Under the pieces are notes generated by a model. That model searched no databases and had not been told where the DNA came from. It worked only from the letters and a program-made list of their open reading frames with translations. Positions 31,001 through 40,452 of a stretch of 64,000 nt of DNA are shown one piece after another. Where the stretch lies: positions 1 to 64,000 of the forward strand of contig VXYL01000056.1 of NCBI GenBank assembly GCA_009846005.1, in the 5' to 3' direction. The stretch comes from Gammaproteobacteria bacterium. GTDB taxonomy: Bacteria > Pseudomonadota > Gammaproteobacteria > Pseudomonadales > Azotimanducaceae. The stretch's first letter is position 1. Each line of letters starts with the position of its first letter. Both the position numbers and the translations under genes were made by a program.

Positions 31001-32035
31001 TTGACCCTGCAAACAGACGTCGTCATCGTCGGCGCGGGCCCCTGCGGCATCTTCCAGATCTTCGAACTCGGCTTGCTCGGCATCAAGGCGCATATCGTCG
31101 ACGCATTGCCGGAACCCGGAGGGCAGTGCGCGGAGCTCTATCCCGACAAGCCGATCTACGACATTCCGGCGATCCCGGTGTGCAACGCCCAGGAACTCGT
31201 CGACCAGTTGATGGAGCAGATCAAGCCCTTCGATGCGGTCTTCCACCTCGAAAGCCAGGTGACCGAACTCGAGGTTCTCGACGATGAACGCTTCCGCATC
31301 GCCACCAGCCGCGGCGAGGAGATCGAGACCCGCGCCGTCGTGGTCGCCGGCGGCGTCGGTTCGTTCCAGCCGATGCCACTACGGGTCGCCGGCATCGACG
31401 CGTACCTCGACGGCCAGGTGTTCTACCGGGTCCGCGATCCCTCGGCCCACCACGGCAAGGATCTGCTCGTGCTCGGTGGCGGCGACTCGGCGTTCGACTG
31501 GACCGTGGAGCTCGCCCCCCATGCCAAGTCGCTGACGCTGGTCCACCGCAGCGACCGATTCCGCGCCGCACCGGCCACCGTCGCGAGGATGCGCGAACTG
31601 GAGTCGGCCGGGAAGGTCGAGTTCATGGTCGGCAATTGCGTGGACTTCGAAGCCGGCAACGGCGCACTGGAGCGCGTTCACATCCGCCACACCGACGAGT
31701 CCATCACCAAAGTCGACATCGACCATGTCCTGGTGTTCTTCGGGCTTTCCCCCAAACTCGGCCCCATCGCCGAGTGGGGGCTCGACCTCAACAAGAACCA
31801 AATCAATACGGACACCGAGCGCTTCGAGACCAACATCCCCGGGGTGTACGCCATCGGCGACATCGCCAACTACCCTGGCAAGAAGAAGCTCATCCTGTCG
31901 GGGTTCCACGAAGCCGCGCTGGCCGCGTTCGCCATCAAGGCCCGGTTGAACCCCGACGAGAAGGTCCACCTGCAATACACCACGACCAGCCCGATCATGC
32001 ACGAGCGGCTGGGGGTGGAAGTGCCTCGGAACTGA
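31001..32035 (+). CDS. Thioredoxin-reductase-like ferredoxin/flavodoxin-NADP reductase
   Basis: The 344-residue flavoprotein has an FAD-binding GAGPCGIFQIFELG motif at the N-terminus, a central NAD(P)-binding GGGDSAFDWTVEL motif and a C-terminal GVYAIGDIANYPGKKKLILSGFHEAA block. It lacks the CxxC of thioredoxin reductase, which fits the TrxR-type ferredoxin-NADP reductases. The likely role is moving electrons between NADPH and ferredoxin or flavodoxin. A TTG start at 31001 with GAGGAG upstream is preferred over a longer frame from 30893 inside cysNC. Its 3' end overlaps the convergent gene by 41 bases. Confidence 0.85.
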   Translation: MTLQTDVVIVGAGPCGIFQIFELGLLGIKAHIVDALPEPGGQCAELYPDKPIYDIPAIPVCNAQELVDQLMEQIKPFDAVFHLESQVTELEVLDDERFRIATSRGEEIETRAVVVAGGVGSFQPMPLRVAGIDAYLDGQVFYRVRDPSAHHGKDLLVLGGGDSAFDWTVELAPHAKSLTLVHRSDRFRAAPATVARMRELESAGKVEFMVGNCVDFEAGNGALERVHIRHTDESITKVDIDHVLVFFGLSPKLGPIAEWGLDLNKNQINTDTERFETNIPGVYAIGDIANYPGKKKLILSGFHEAALAAFAIKARLNPDEKVHLQYTTTSPIMHERLGVEVPRN

Positions 32036-32606
32036 CGAACGACGAGGTATTGGCGGTATCCGTTGCGGTGGGCACCTCGGCGGCAGGCGCCGAGCGACTC
32101 GACTCCGCCACCGGCTGCCCGATCTTGCCTAGGAAATGCGGGGCCGTCGCGTTGTAAAAGCCCAATCCGGCAATCAGAGCCAGTACTAGGAAGACGTAGC
32201 GGTTCTGGCTGCGGAGCCCGTCGATCTTCGCGTCGACGGCCTCGAACTTGCCGTCCATCCCCGTGAGCTTGCCGTCCATCCCCGTGAGCTTGCCCTCCAT
32301 CGCCGTGAGCTTGCCCTCCATCCCCGCGAACCGGACGTCGAACTTGCCCTCCATCTCCGCGAACCTAGCGTCCACCCCCGCGAATCTAACCTCGAACTTG
32401 GCGTCCAATGCATCGATCTTGCCGCCGAGCTCCGAGACCGCGTTGTCAAGGTCGCCCTTCGTGGCGAGCCCTTCGATGAGTTCGTCGTTGAGGGCCCGGG
32501 ACATCGTTTCCGCCTGTCCCGCTTCAACACCGGCTTCCTTGAGCCGATTGGCATACCTCAGGGTGTCGATCACCGTGGCTTTCATATCGTTCGTTCCGTA
32601 CTGCAT
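31995..32606 (-). CDS. DUF1640-like coiled-coil protein with one membrane segment
   Basis: The 203-residue protein begins with a pattern typical of DUF1640/CCDC90-like proteins (FDTLRYANRLKEAG-like, here IDTLRYANRLKEAGVEAGQAE), continues with a long coiled coil and ends with a membrane helix (YVFLVLALIAGLGFYNA) and a short polar tail. Within the coil, the heptads are built of near-identical MEGKLTG/MDGKLTG units encoded by 21-base DNA repeats. Function in bacteria is unknown. It is convergent with the reductase gene and overlaps its end. Confidence 0.75.
   Translation of the reverse strand: MQYGTNDMKATVIDTLRYANRLKEAGVEAGQAETMSRALNDELIEGLATKGDLDNAVSELGGKIDALDAKFEVRFAGVDARFAEMEGKFDVRFAGMEGKLTAMEGKLTGMDGKLTGMDGKFEAVDAKIDGLRSQNRYVFLVLALIAGLGFYNATAPHFLGKIGQPVAESSRSAPAAEVPTATDTANTSSFVSSEALPPPAARA
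32244..32360 (-). repeat. 21-bp tandem repeats coding coiled-coil heptads
   Basis: Four consecutive 21-base units (plus-strand form GAGCTTGCCGTCCATCCCCGT with small changes) run from 32244 to 32327, and a fifth copy follows at 32340-32360. Each unit encodes one heptad (MEGKLTG or MDGKLTG) of the DUF1640-like protein. The 21-base period keeps the frame, so copy-number change would lengthen or shorten the coil by whole heptads. Confidence 0.85.
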
Positions 32607-32765
32607 AAACTACCACCATGCACGAGCAATTTCGGGGTGTCTGTAGGATATCTCCGGTGTGCCTGTAGGAAATCATCCATTCGTCGAGATCCCGGAGAAT
32701 CGGCAACCCATTGACCCGCCGCCCGCAAACCGACATTCTCAACGCATAAGGATCTGGGAGGGTCG

Positions 32766-33182
32766 ATGGCTGACAGACCATTGCCAGCGGTATCGCACTT
32801 GAAGATTCCCGACGACGGCGACCCGTACCTCGAGGGGTGCCGTTGCGGCTCGTGCGGGGCGACGTTCCTCGGCACGCGGGACAACTGTTCGAAGTGCGGC
32901 GCCCGGGGCAAGATGCAGACCATTCGGTTGGCGAACCGAGGCGAGCTGTATTCCTACTGCATCGTGCACCGGTCGTTCCCCGGCATCGATGTGCCCTACG
33001 TTTCCGCGATCGTCGACCTCGAGGGCGGCGGGACCGTGAAGGGCAACCTGATCGACGTCGAGCCGGATCCGTCGAAGATCGATTTCGGCATGCCCGTGGA
33101 CGTCGTCTACGACGACGCCTTGGGCCGCAGGGATGCCGAAGGAAACGCCTATCTTTCCTACTTCTTCAAACCACGGACCTAA
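32766..33182 (+). CDS. Zn-ribbon/OB-fold (DUF35-type) acyl-CoA-associated protein
   Basis: The 138-residue protein has a rubredoxin-like zinc ribbon at its N-terminus (Cys27-x2-Cys30 and Cys41-x2-Cys44) followed by an OB-fold (about 55-135). DUF35 proteins are small partners of thiolases and of some acyl-CoA hydratases, as in sterol side-chain degradation. The next gene, 24 bases downstream, is a thiolase, so the two very likely form one enzyme. The substrate is not known; no other degradation gene is close. Confidence 0.88.
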   Translation: MADRPLPAVSHLKIPDDGDPYLEGCRCGSCGATFLGTRDNCSKCGARGKMQTIRLANRGELYSYCIVHRSFPGIDVPYVSAIVDLEGGGTVKGNLIDVEPDPSKIDFGMPVDVVYDDALGRRDAEGNAYLSYFFKPRT

Positions 33183-33206
33183 CTTTAGCCCCTAGGAGCA
33201 CCCAAC

Positions 33207-34352
33207 ATGGCAGACGCATACGTAGTCGGTGTGGACATGATCAAGTTCGGACGGTTTCCGGAGAAATCCGTCCCTCAACTCGGTTCGGAGGCGGCGCTTA
33301 TGGCGCTCGACGACTGCGGGCTGACCATCCAGGACATGCAGGCGCTGTACTGCGGCAATCTCGGCCAGGCCAGCGGCATGGTCGGGCAGCGCATCCTGCA
33401 GGAGATCGGCCAGACCGGCATTCCCGTGGTCAACGTCGCCAACGCCTGCGCGACCGGCGCGACCGCGTTCCGGGAAGCCTGGGCGTCGGTCAAGGCGGAT
33501 CTGTACGACGTCGTGCTGGCCGTCGGCGTCGAACAGATGGGCCGGGGGCTCTTGGGCGGCGGTGGCGGCAGCCGCGGGATCTCGAAGGAGGGCCTGCTCG
33601 GATCCGGCACCATGCCATCGGTGTTCGCCGAAGCCGGCATGGAGCACACCCGTCAGTACGGCACGACCTTCGAGCAGTTTGCCAAGGTGTCGGTGAAGAA
33701 CCATCACCACTCGACGATGAACCCGAAGGCGATGTACCAGATCGAGACGCCGCTCGAGACGGTGATGAACTCCGAAATGATCTCCTACCCCAACACCAAG
33801 CTGATGTGCTCGGTGAACGTCGACGGCTCCGCGGCGGCGGTGATCGCGTCGGAGAAGAAGGCGCGCGAACTGGGGCTGATGGACCGCGCCATCAAGGTCC
33901 GTGCGTCCGTCCTCACCTCCGATCCCTGGCAGGAGCGCGACCTGGTCATGCCCGATGTCAACACCTGCACCCGCAAGGCGGCTGCGGCGGCCTACGAGAT
34001 GGCGGGTCTCGGACCCGACGACATCGATCTCATCGAACTGCACGACTGTTTCGCCACGGCCGAGATCCTGCACTACGAGAACCTCGGCCTCTGCGAGGAC
34101 GGCGAAGCCGGCCGCTTGATCGACGACGGCGAGGTGGCGCTCGGCGGGCGCATTCCCGTCAACGTCTCCGGTGGATTGCTGTCCAAGGGCCATCCGCTGG
34201 GCGCGACGGGCATTGCCAACATCTACGAGGTGTCTACCCACCTCCGCGGCGCCGCGGGCCAGCGGCAGGTCGAGGGGGCGCGGATCGGAATGACCCACGT
34301 GATCGGCCTCGGCAGCGCGTGCGGGATCCACATTCTCGAGAAGGCGGCGTAG
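33207..34352 (+). CDS. Thiolase family protein (SCP-x/lipid-transfer type)
   Basis: The 381-residue protein has the thiolase fold with the nucleophilic cysteine at about Cys81 (NVANACATGATA), ELHDCFATAE with a conserved histidine, GGLLSKGHPLGATG and the C-terminal GSACGIHIL. This subgroup pairs with DUF35 proteins and cleaves or transfers beta-ketoacyl-CoA. Its last codons are GCG GCG, and the TAG stop is inside the CGTAGGGG end of a palindromic element, as in rpsA and mnmC. A second copy of the element lies about 80 bases further on. Confidence 0.9.
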   Translation: MADAYVVGVDMIKFGRFPEKSVPQLGSEAALMALDDCGLTIQDMQALYCGNLGQASGMVGQRILQEIGQTGIPVVNVANACATGATAFREAWASVKADLYDVVLAVGVEQMGRGLLGGGGGSRGISKEGLLGSGTMPSVFAEAGMEHTRQYGTTFEQFAKVSVKNHHHSTMNPKAMYQIETPLETVMNSEMISYPNTKLMCSVNVDGSAAAVIASEKKARELGLMDRAIKVRASVLTSDPWQERDLVMPDVNTCTRKAAAAAYEMAGLGPDDIDLIELHDCFATAEILHYENLGLCEDGEAGRLIDDGEVALGGRIPVNVSGGLLSKGHPLGATGIANIYEVSTHLRGAAGQRQVEGARIGMTHVIGLGSACGIHILEKAA

Positions 34353-34455
34353 GGGACGGGCTCGTCCCGCCCCGTGCCCAAGGACGACACGGCGGACGGG
34401 TTCGTCGCATTCCTTTCCCAAGGGCAGGCATAGGGGACGGGCTCGTCCCGTCCCG
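34348..34455 (+). repeat. Two palindromic elements after the thiolase gene
   Basis: The first copy (34348-34374) begins CGTAGGGGACGGG and supplies the thiolase stop codon. The second (34430-34455) begins ATAGGGGACGGG and ends CCCGTCCCG. Between them, at 34391-34409, is a degenerate half-copy (GGCGGACGGGTTCGTCGC). Both main copies fold into the 8-bp-stem hairpin. No CCCCTACG right end is seen here. Confidence 0.75.
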
Positions 34456-34533
34456 TGTCCAGGGGACGTAGGCCCGGATCGCCGGTTCCGCGGCATCTCG
34501 ACGTGCGCCAGCCCACCTGATTGAGATGCCGTC

Positions 34534-35019
34534 ATGAAGATCGGCGTGGTCAGCGACACCCACAACAATCTCGGCAACGTGCGCGAGATCGTTCGCCTGT
34601 TCAATGCCGCCCGGGTCGAGCGCGTCGTACACACCGGTGACATAACCAAGGCCAAGACGCTCGATGTCCTGGCGGGTCTCGACGCGCCCCTCTACGGGGT
34701 GTACGGCAACAACGACGTCGAACGCGAGACCTTGGAGGCGAGCGCGGTTCGGCATGCGTTCGTGTTCCGGGATCCGCCGTTGGAACTCGACTGGGGCGGG
34801 CGACGCATCGTCGTTGTGCACGATCCTTGGGACCTACAGCATCCGTCCGCCAACCAACATGACCTGGCGCTGCACGGCCACACCCACATGGTACGTTGCG
34901 AACGGCAAGACAAGACCCTGATCTTCAATCCCGGCGAATGCGCGGGCCATATGAAGGGCTACAACGCGGTAGGGGTCGTGGATCTCGTGACTCTCGACAC
35001 CGCGCTGCTCAAATTCTGA
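34534..35019 (+). CDS. YfcE/MJ0936-type metallophosphoesterase
   Basis: The 161-residue protein has the calcineurin-like metal motifs in order: SDTHNN, HTGDI, YGNND, HDP and HGHTHM. Small proteins of this type hydrolyse phosphodiesters in vitro, and their natural substrates are mostly unknown. It lies alone between the thiolase repeats and the glycosyltransferase block, in the same direction as both, with an ATG at 34534. Confidence 0.9.
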   Translation: MKIGVVSDTHNNLGNVREIVRLFNAARVERVVHTGDITKAKTLDVLAGLDAPLYGVYGNNDVERETLEASAVRHAFVFRDPPLELDWGGRRIVVVHDPWDLQHPSANQHDLALHGHTHMVRCERQDKTLIFNPGECAGHMKGYNAVGVVDLVTLDTALLKF

Positions 35020-35050
35020 CTCGCCCTTCCTGGTTCGCTCCCGGCAGGTC

Positions 35051-36280
35051 ATGAAGATTGTCATGGTCAACGACAACGACCCGGACGCGGTCGTTGGCGG
35101 CACCGAGCACTACATTGCCGACCTGACCCAGGCGCTTGAGACAGATGGCCACGAGGTGTACTGGTTCGTCCTGGGCGACGACTCCTCGGCGGACATCGGT
35201 GGCAGTGCCACGAGACCCGGTAGCCTCAAGGGTTCTGCGTATCGCCGCCGACCGGGCAAGCACGTCTTCCGCCCCGGACAGGCCAACCGATCCGTTTCGA
35301 TCATTCGACGCGCGGTCTTCTATCCCGCGCTCAATCGCGAACTGGGGGCATACGTCGCCCGGGTCCGACCCGATGTCGTCCATCTGCACAACAACTACCG
35401 CTACCCGTTCACGATCCTTGCCGCAACACGGGGATGTCGGGTCGTGCAGACGGTGCATGACTATTGCGCCATCTATCCCACGGCCTATTGTTCGCGGCAG
35501 GACTCGTGCGCTGGCCGGTCGGTCTTCGCGGCGCTGCGTCACGGCTGCCTGACCTGGAAACTGCTGGCCACCGAGGCGTGCTTGCTGTACGGCCGCCGGT
35601 TCCTGGACCGGCGCTTCGTCGATGCATTCATCGCGCCGAGCCGGGACCTGGCGACGCACCTCGAGCGCATGGGCCACACCCGCGTGGCCCACGTCCCCAA
35701 TCTTCGACTGCTAGCGCATGCCGAACCGACACCAGCCCCGAAGGGCCAAGTCGTGCTCTACGTCGGCGGCCTGGTCGAGCACAAGGGCGTCGCCATGCTT
35801 TTGGCCGCTTTTGCGCGCGTGGTCAGCGAGGCGCCGCAGGCGTCCTTGTGGCTTGTCGGCGACGGCCTTGCGATCGACGACCTCAAGGCATCGGCCGCGG
35901 GCCTTTGCCAAGTGCGGTTCCTAGGTTGGCGTTCGCCGGAGGAACTCGCCCGTATCTACCGGCAAGCCCGGGCAGTCGTGATACCGAGCCTTTGGATGGA
36001 GAACGCCCCGTTGGTCGCCATCGAGGCATCGGCCCACGGGCGCGCCGTCGTCGCAAGCCGCGTCGGCGGCTTGCCGGAACTGGTGGACGACGGTCGGACC
36101 GGCTTCCTGTTCGACCGCGGCGACAGCGACGGCTTGGCCGAGCGGCTTCACCTCCTGCTTACCAATCAGGCCCTGGCGGGGAAACTCGGTGCGGCCGGTC
36201 ACGAACGACTCGGGGAACTCCGGTCGCCCGCCAAACACCTCGAACGGCTCATGGCGGTCTACGACAAGGCACGTCGTTGA
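35051..36280 (+). CDS. Glycosyltransferase, GT4/GT-B type
   Basis: The 409-residue protein has the GT-B layout: an N-terminal acceptor domain (VVGGTEHYIADLTQALETDGHEV, then VVHLHNNY) and a C-terminal nucleotide-sugar domain (VLYVGGLVEHKGVAMLLAAF, then PSLWMENAPLVAIEASAHGRAVVASRVGGLPE). It would use a retaining mechanism to extend a surface glycan. Its stop overlaps a TTG that starts the next glycosyltransferase (TTGA), which suggests coupled translation. Confidence 0.9.
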   Translation: MKIVMVNDNDPDAVVGGTEHYIADLTQALETDGHEVYWFVLGDDSSADIGGSATRPGSLKGSAYRRRPGKHVFRPGQANRSVSIIRRAVFYPALNRELGAYVARVRPDVVHLHNNYRYPFTILAATRGCRVVQTVHDYCAIYPTAYCSRQDSCAGRSVFAALRHGCLTWKLLATEACLLYGRRFLDRRFVDAFIAPSRDLATHLERMGHTRVAHVPNLRLLAHAEPTPAPKGQVVLYVGGLVEHKGVAMLLAAFARVVSEAPQASLWLVGDGLAIDDLKASAAGLCQVRFLGWRSPEELARIYRQARAVVIPSLWMENAPLVAIEASAHGRAVVASRVGGLPELVDDGRTGFLFDRGDSDGLAERLHLLLTNQALAGKLGAAGHERLGELRSPAKHLERLMAVYDKARR

Positions 36281-39210
36281 GCACGCGACGAGGGAGGCAG
36301 TCGCAGCGACTGGTCCGAGTCTGCCGAGTGGCCCTCAACGTCCAATGCGCGGTGCGTGCCGCCGGAGGATGGGGTGGGCTTGGCCGACAACTGAAACGGG
36401 CGCAAGGACACGGTTGGCGCGACGTCTACGGCACCTTGATCGGTCTGGTTGCCGCCGGCGGGCGGTGCCGCGATCGTTGGTACCGGCAGTGGCTTGCTTG
36501 GAACGAGACGCACCTCGAGTCCAATGCGGGCTCGCGACTAGCCATGATCGCCACGCCAAGCGACCTCCAACGACTTGCCGGAGACTGCACGGGAGTGGTC
36601 TTCCTCGGCGCCCGCTCGCGGCTGCACGAAAACGCACTGCCCGCCCTGGCCAACGCTCTCGCCGATGGCGCGGAGATCGTGTACGGGGACGCAGACCAGA
36701 TCGATCCCAAAGGGAACCGCTGCCGGCCGCTCTACCGACCCGATTTCTCGCTCGACCTGTTTCTCCACCAGGACTACCTGTCGGATTGCATCGCTGTCTC
36801 CCGGGACTTCCTCGACCGGGCTCCGCCGTGGAACTTCGACGACCCCCACGGCACGCTGCTCCGCTGGTTGCCGTCCGAGCCCCGGATCGTGCACCTCCCG
36901 ATGGTTCTCTCCTACGCGTTCGAACGACGGCGGCAGCCCGAGTCCCCACCGGCATTCCTCGCCGTGTTCCTGCGCGAACGCTACGGCAGCGGTGCCGGCG
37001 TTGAGTCCATTCCGGCCGCGCAAGGGACGCCGATGCGGTGGCAATGCCGGTTCGGCCCACGCGGGAACGCGCGCATCACGGTGGTCATTCCCACCCGCGA
37101 CCGCCTGGACCTGCTCGAGCCCTGCGTGGACAGTCTTTATGCAACCAACGATGACTCCCGCCTCGAAGTCCTCGTCGTCGACAACCGTTCAACCGAACGC
37201 GCGACCCGCGCGTGGTTTGGCAAAGCACTACGACGCTACGACTCGCTGCGGGTATTGCGCGACGACGGCGACTTCAACTGGTCGCGACTGAACAACCTGG
37301 GCATCGCGGCAGGCACGGGCGACGTGTTCGTGTTCCTCAACAACGACACCTTGGCAATCGGGGACGGGTGGCTCGACCGTCTCGCGGAGTACGCGGTGCG
37401 CGCAGACGCCGGCGCGGTCGGCCCGCTTCTGCTGTTCGCGGACGGCAGCGTTCAGCATGCCGGCCTGGTCGTCGGCTACGGCGACCACGCCGATCCCATC
37501 TACCGGGGCACCGCACCCGATTTCGACGACCACGCCTTCGTGTCGCCGCGGCTGCCACGCAATGTCGCGGCGGTCACCGGTGCCTGCCTGGCGACAAGCC
37601 GCAAGACCCTTGAGACGATCGGCTGCTTCGACGAAAGCCTGGCCCTGGCGGGCGACGTCGAGTTCTGCCTACGCGCCCATGCCGCCGGGTTGGTCAACAT
37701 CTACGCGGGGGATGTCGTACTCCACCACTACGAATCGGCAACGATCGGGCGGCATCTGCACGGCAGCGACGGGCACCGCCTTGCGGGTGTCGTCCAAGCT
37801 AGGCTACCCCGGGATCCCTTCTACAATCCGAACCTGACGTCGGTGGCGGGGGTCGGGCGCGGCGCCCCGGCGTTTGCACTGCTCCACGAGAACACCAGTG
37901 AAGACCACCTCGCGGCGACGTCGAGCAAACCGCTCCCGCCGCCGCCCGAGGGCATTTCCAAGGGCCCGCCCGTCGACGCCAGGCTCGACATCGTGTTCTT
38001 CTGGAAGCAGAACGACACCGGAATCTACGGCCGGCGGCAGGACATGCTCGTCAAGTACCTAGCGCGGCATCCCCGCATCGCGCGCATCTTCCACTTCGAC
38101 GCGCCCATCGACCTGCGGCAGTGGTTGCGCCACCCGCTCAACCTCGGCAACCGCGGCACCGAGGGATCGGCGGTCGTTCGCAAGACCCTGCGGCGCAAGC
38201 TTCGCCTTCTGAACCGGGACAACGTGCGCTTCGACACGTTCGTCTTCCTGGCGAGCCGCCGCCGGGTGTTCGGTACCCTGACCCGATGGCTGCCGACGGG
38301 GAAGAGCTACCACGACTACCTGCGCCACACCTTCCGCCAATACGATGTCGGTGTCCGGAGAACGGTTTTCTGGGCATGTCCGACGGTGTTCGACTTCCCC
38401 CGGCTGTGCGACAGGTTTGTGCCCGACCTGATCGTCGCCGACGTGATCGACGATCAGCGCCAATGGCCCACCACGCCGGAACACCACGCCCGGGTGCAGC
38501 GGAACTACGAGGAGGTGCTCGGCCGCGCGGACATCGCCTTCGGCAACTGCAGAACCGTCGTGGACTCGCTGGGAGGAATGTCGAAGGGCATGCATCTCGT
38601 CCCCAACGCCGCCGAATTCGTCGCCGAAGACTGCCATCGCTGGCCGATGCCGCGGCAACTTCGCCGACTCCCGCAGCCAATCATCGGCTACGTCGGCAAC
38701 CTCGATGCCGCGCGATTGGACGTCCCGCTACTGGCGGCGGTTGCTCGTCGCAGGCCGCAATGGCAACTCGTGCTCATCGGGTCGGCTCATCGCGACCAAT
38801 CCGTCCTCGCTCTGTCGAAACATGCGAATGTCCACTTCTTCGGGGTCCGCCCCTACCCCAACGTGCTTCGCTACATCCGCCATTTCGACGTGGCGATGGT
38901 CCCGCACCTAGACAACGAACTAACCCGCCACATGAACCCCTTGAAGCTCTACGTCTATCTCTCGCTCAAGGTCCCGATTGTCGCGACGCCCATTGGCAAT
39001 ACCGATGCCATCGGAGAGTTCATCCAAGTCGGTGGCACGGAGGACGAATTCATCGACGCAGTCGAGCGCTGTCTAGCGGATGGCTTCGGAAGCCGCGCCG
39101 GACGAATCGACGAGGTGATGCGCGCGAACTCGTGGGACGAACGAGTGCAGAGAATCGTTGCGCTGCTTGACCAGACGCTGGCCGGAAAGGAACGTCAGGC
39201 AGGTCCGTAA
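36277..39210 (+). CDS. Multi-domain glycosyltransferase (GT2 pair plus GT4)
   Basis: The product of about 977 residues contains three units. Residues about 90-200 look like a reduced GT2 domain (IVYGDADQIDPKGNRCRPLYRPDFS). Residues about 267-525 are a full GT2 domain with VVIPTRDRLDLLEPC, a metal-site LNNDT and GDVEFCLRAH. Residues about 570-975 are GT-B-like, with GYVGNLDAARLDVPLL and HMNPLKLYVYLSLKVPIVATPIG. The TTG at 36277 overlapping the previous stop is a tentative start; a GTG at about 36328 is also possible. It probably adds two sugars to a surface polysaccharide. Its end overlaps the convergent gene by 16 bases. Confidence 0.85.
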   Translation: MSTRRGRQSQRLVRVCRVALNVQCAVRAAGGWGGLGRQLKRAQGHGWRDVYGTLIGLVAAGGRCRDRWYRQWLAWNETHLESNAGSRLAMIATPSDLQRLAGDCTGVVFLGARSRLHENALPALANALADGAEIVYGDADQIDPKGNRCRPLYRPDFSLDLFLHQDYLSDCIAVSRDFLDRAPPWNFDDPHGTLLRWLPSEPRIVHLPMVLSYAFERRRQPESPPAFLAVFLRERYGSGAGVESIPAAQGTPMRWQCRFGPRGNARITVVIPTRDRLDLLEPCVDSLYATNDDSRLEVLVVDNRSTERATRAWFGKALRRYDSLRVLRDDGDFNWSRLNNLGIAAGTGDVFVFLNNDTLAIGDGWLDRLAEYAVRADAGAVGPLLLFADGSVQHAGLVVGYGDHADPIYRGTAPDFDDHAFVSPRLPRNVAAVTGACLATSRKTLETIGCFDESLALAGDVEFCLRAHAAGLVNIYAGDVVLHHYESATIGRHLHGSDGHRLAGVVQARLPRDPFYNPNLTSVAGVGRGAPAFALLHENTSEDHLAATSSKPLPPPPEGISKGPPVDARLDIVFFWKQNDTGIYGRRQDMLVKYLARHPRIARIFHFDAPIDLRQWLRHPLNLGNRGTEGSAVVRKTLRRKLRLLNRDNVRFDTFVFLASRRRVFGTLTRWLPTGKSYHDYLRHTFRQYDVGVRRTVFWACPTVFDFPRLCDRFVPDLIVADVIDDQRQWPTTPEHHARVQRNYEEVLGRADIAFGNCRTVVDSLGGMSKGMHLVPNAAEFVAEDCHRWPMPRQLRRLPQPIIGYVGNLDAARLDVPLLAAVARRRPQWQLVLIGSAHRDQSVLALSKHANVHFFGVRPYPNVLRYIRHFDVAMVPHLDNELTRHMNPLKLYVYLSLKVPIVATPIGNTDAIGEFIQVGGTEDEFIDAVERCLADGFGSRAGRIDEVMRANSWDERVQRIVALLDQTLAGKERQAGP

Positions 39211-40400
39211 CGGCGATCCTGCTCGTGTAGAAACGCTAGAGCGCCGGGTTCGATGGGTCGCGGTGCCGCGCGGTGCTGCTCGATCAGTTCAAAGAGCGTC
39301 GGGAGGATCGCCGCGTAGCTCGCATGTTCCAGAAACCACCTGCGCGACGCCGCCGGGCGTGCCATGCGGTGCCGGGACGAGCCCAGCCAATGGGCCATCC
39401 TGTCCGCCAGGTTGTCCGCGTCCACCGGTTCCACGACACCCGCGTCGATCAGCGCTGCGAGCGGTGGCGTACGGCTGGCCAGGATCGGGATGCCCATGGC
39501 CGCGGCATCCACCACCTTCGCGGGCAACTGGTACTTGCTGATCTCGTTCTCGGGATCCTGCAGCAAGCACACCAGGTCGGCAGCGGCGAGAAGTTCCGGA
39601 AGCGCGTGGAACGGCTGATCGGGCAGCATCCGCAGGTACTTGCCGCCGCTGCGTTGCAGTTCCGAAGCGAACCAATCGTCCGGCGGCGTACCCACGACGA
39701 CAAGCCGACCGTTGCGCGTTCGACACGCCTTGAGCGCCGCAAGCACTTCCCTCAAGCCCTTGTGCGGGCGCGGCGTTCCGACGAACAGCACAATGCGGTG
39801 CCAATGGTGCAGTCCTAGGCGTCGCCGCGCCGTTGCGCGTTTGAACCGCGCCGGGTCGAACCGCGTCTCGTCGCGCGCGTGGGGCACTTCGATGCCCCCG
39901 AACTTGCCCGCCAGGGCGGGGTTGGACACGATGACGGCATCCGCATAGCGCACCAGGTTCTCGGCGTAGCGTGTCCACGCTTCCTCGAACGGCACCGCCA
40001 AGGACTCGGGCGATACCGATGTCAGATCCTCAAGCGGCGCGCGGTTCCCGAAGAACGACAGTTCGTAGTCGTCGACGTCCACCAGCAACGGCCGGTTGCG
40101 GGCGGCCTTGAGCATGAGACCGAGTTGCAGCGCCGGCAGGCGCGCCTTGCAGGCGATGATCACGTCCGCATCGATCCGCGGCACAACGCCGGCAAGCGAA
40201 TGCTGGAAACCCGGGAAGTCGCATCCGGGAATCACCACCGGCTGTATGGGAGCATCCCGGAGCGGCGGCCAGACGGCGTCCCCGAAACGGGGGAACTGGA
40301 AGCCGACGAGCGAGACCTCGTAGGCCCGCGACAGGGTTTCCGCCAACAGGTACGCCCGGCCATAGGGATTGTGCCCCACGTCCCACGCGATGACCGCCAC
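39195..40400 (-). CDS. Glycosyltransferase, GT4/GT-B type
   Basis: The protein of about 401 residues starts with VAVIAWDVGHNPYGRAYLLAE and has a C-terminal nucleotide-sugar domain with VLFVGTPRPHKGLREVLAAL, LLAAADLVCLLQDP and KVVDAAAMGIPILAS. This is the GT-B fold of retaining glycosyltransferases. The GTG at 40400 is chosen because it opens the conserved N-terminal strand; a TTG at 40439 would add 13 residues. It is convergent with the preceding glycosyltransferase gene and divergent neighbours begin after a repeat-filled gap. Confidence 0.82.
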   Translation of the reverse strand: MAVIAWDVGHNPYGRAYLLAETLSRAYEVSLVGFQFPRFGDAVWPPLRDAPIQPVVIPGCDFPGFQHSLAGVVPRIDADVIIACKARLPALQLGLMLKAARNRPLLVDVDDYELSFFGNRAPLEDLTSVSPESLAVPFEEAWTRYAENLVRYADAVIVSNPALAGKFGGIEVPHARDETRFDPARFKRATARRRLGLHHWHRIVLFVGTPRPHKGLREVLAALKACRTRNGRLVVVGTPPDDWFASELQRSGGKYLRMLPDQPFHALPELLAAADLVCLLQDPENEISKYQLPAKVVDAAAMGIPILASRTPPLAALIDAGVVEPVDADNLADRMAHWLGSSRHRMARPAASRRWFLEHASYAAILPTLFELIEQHRAAPRPIEPGALAFLHEQDRRYGPA

Positions 40401-40452
40401 CTTCGGCGTCCGTGCCGAGCGGGACGTGGGGCTTCTCAAGGAACAACGAACC

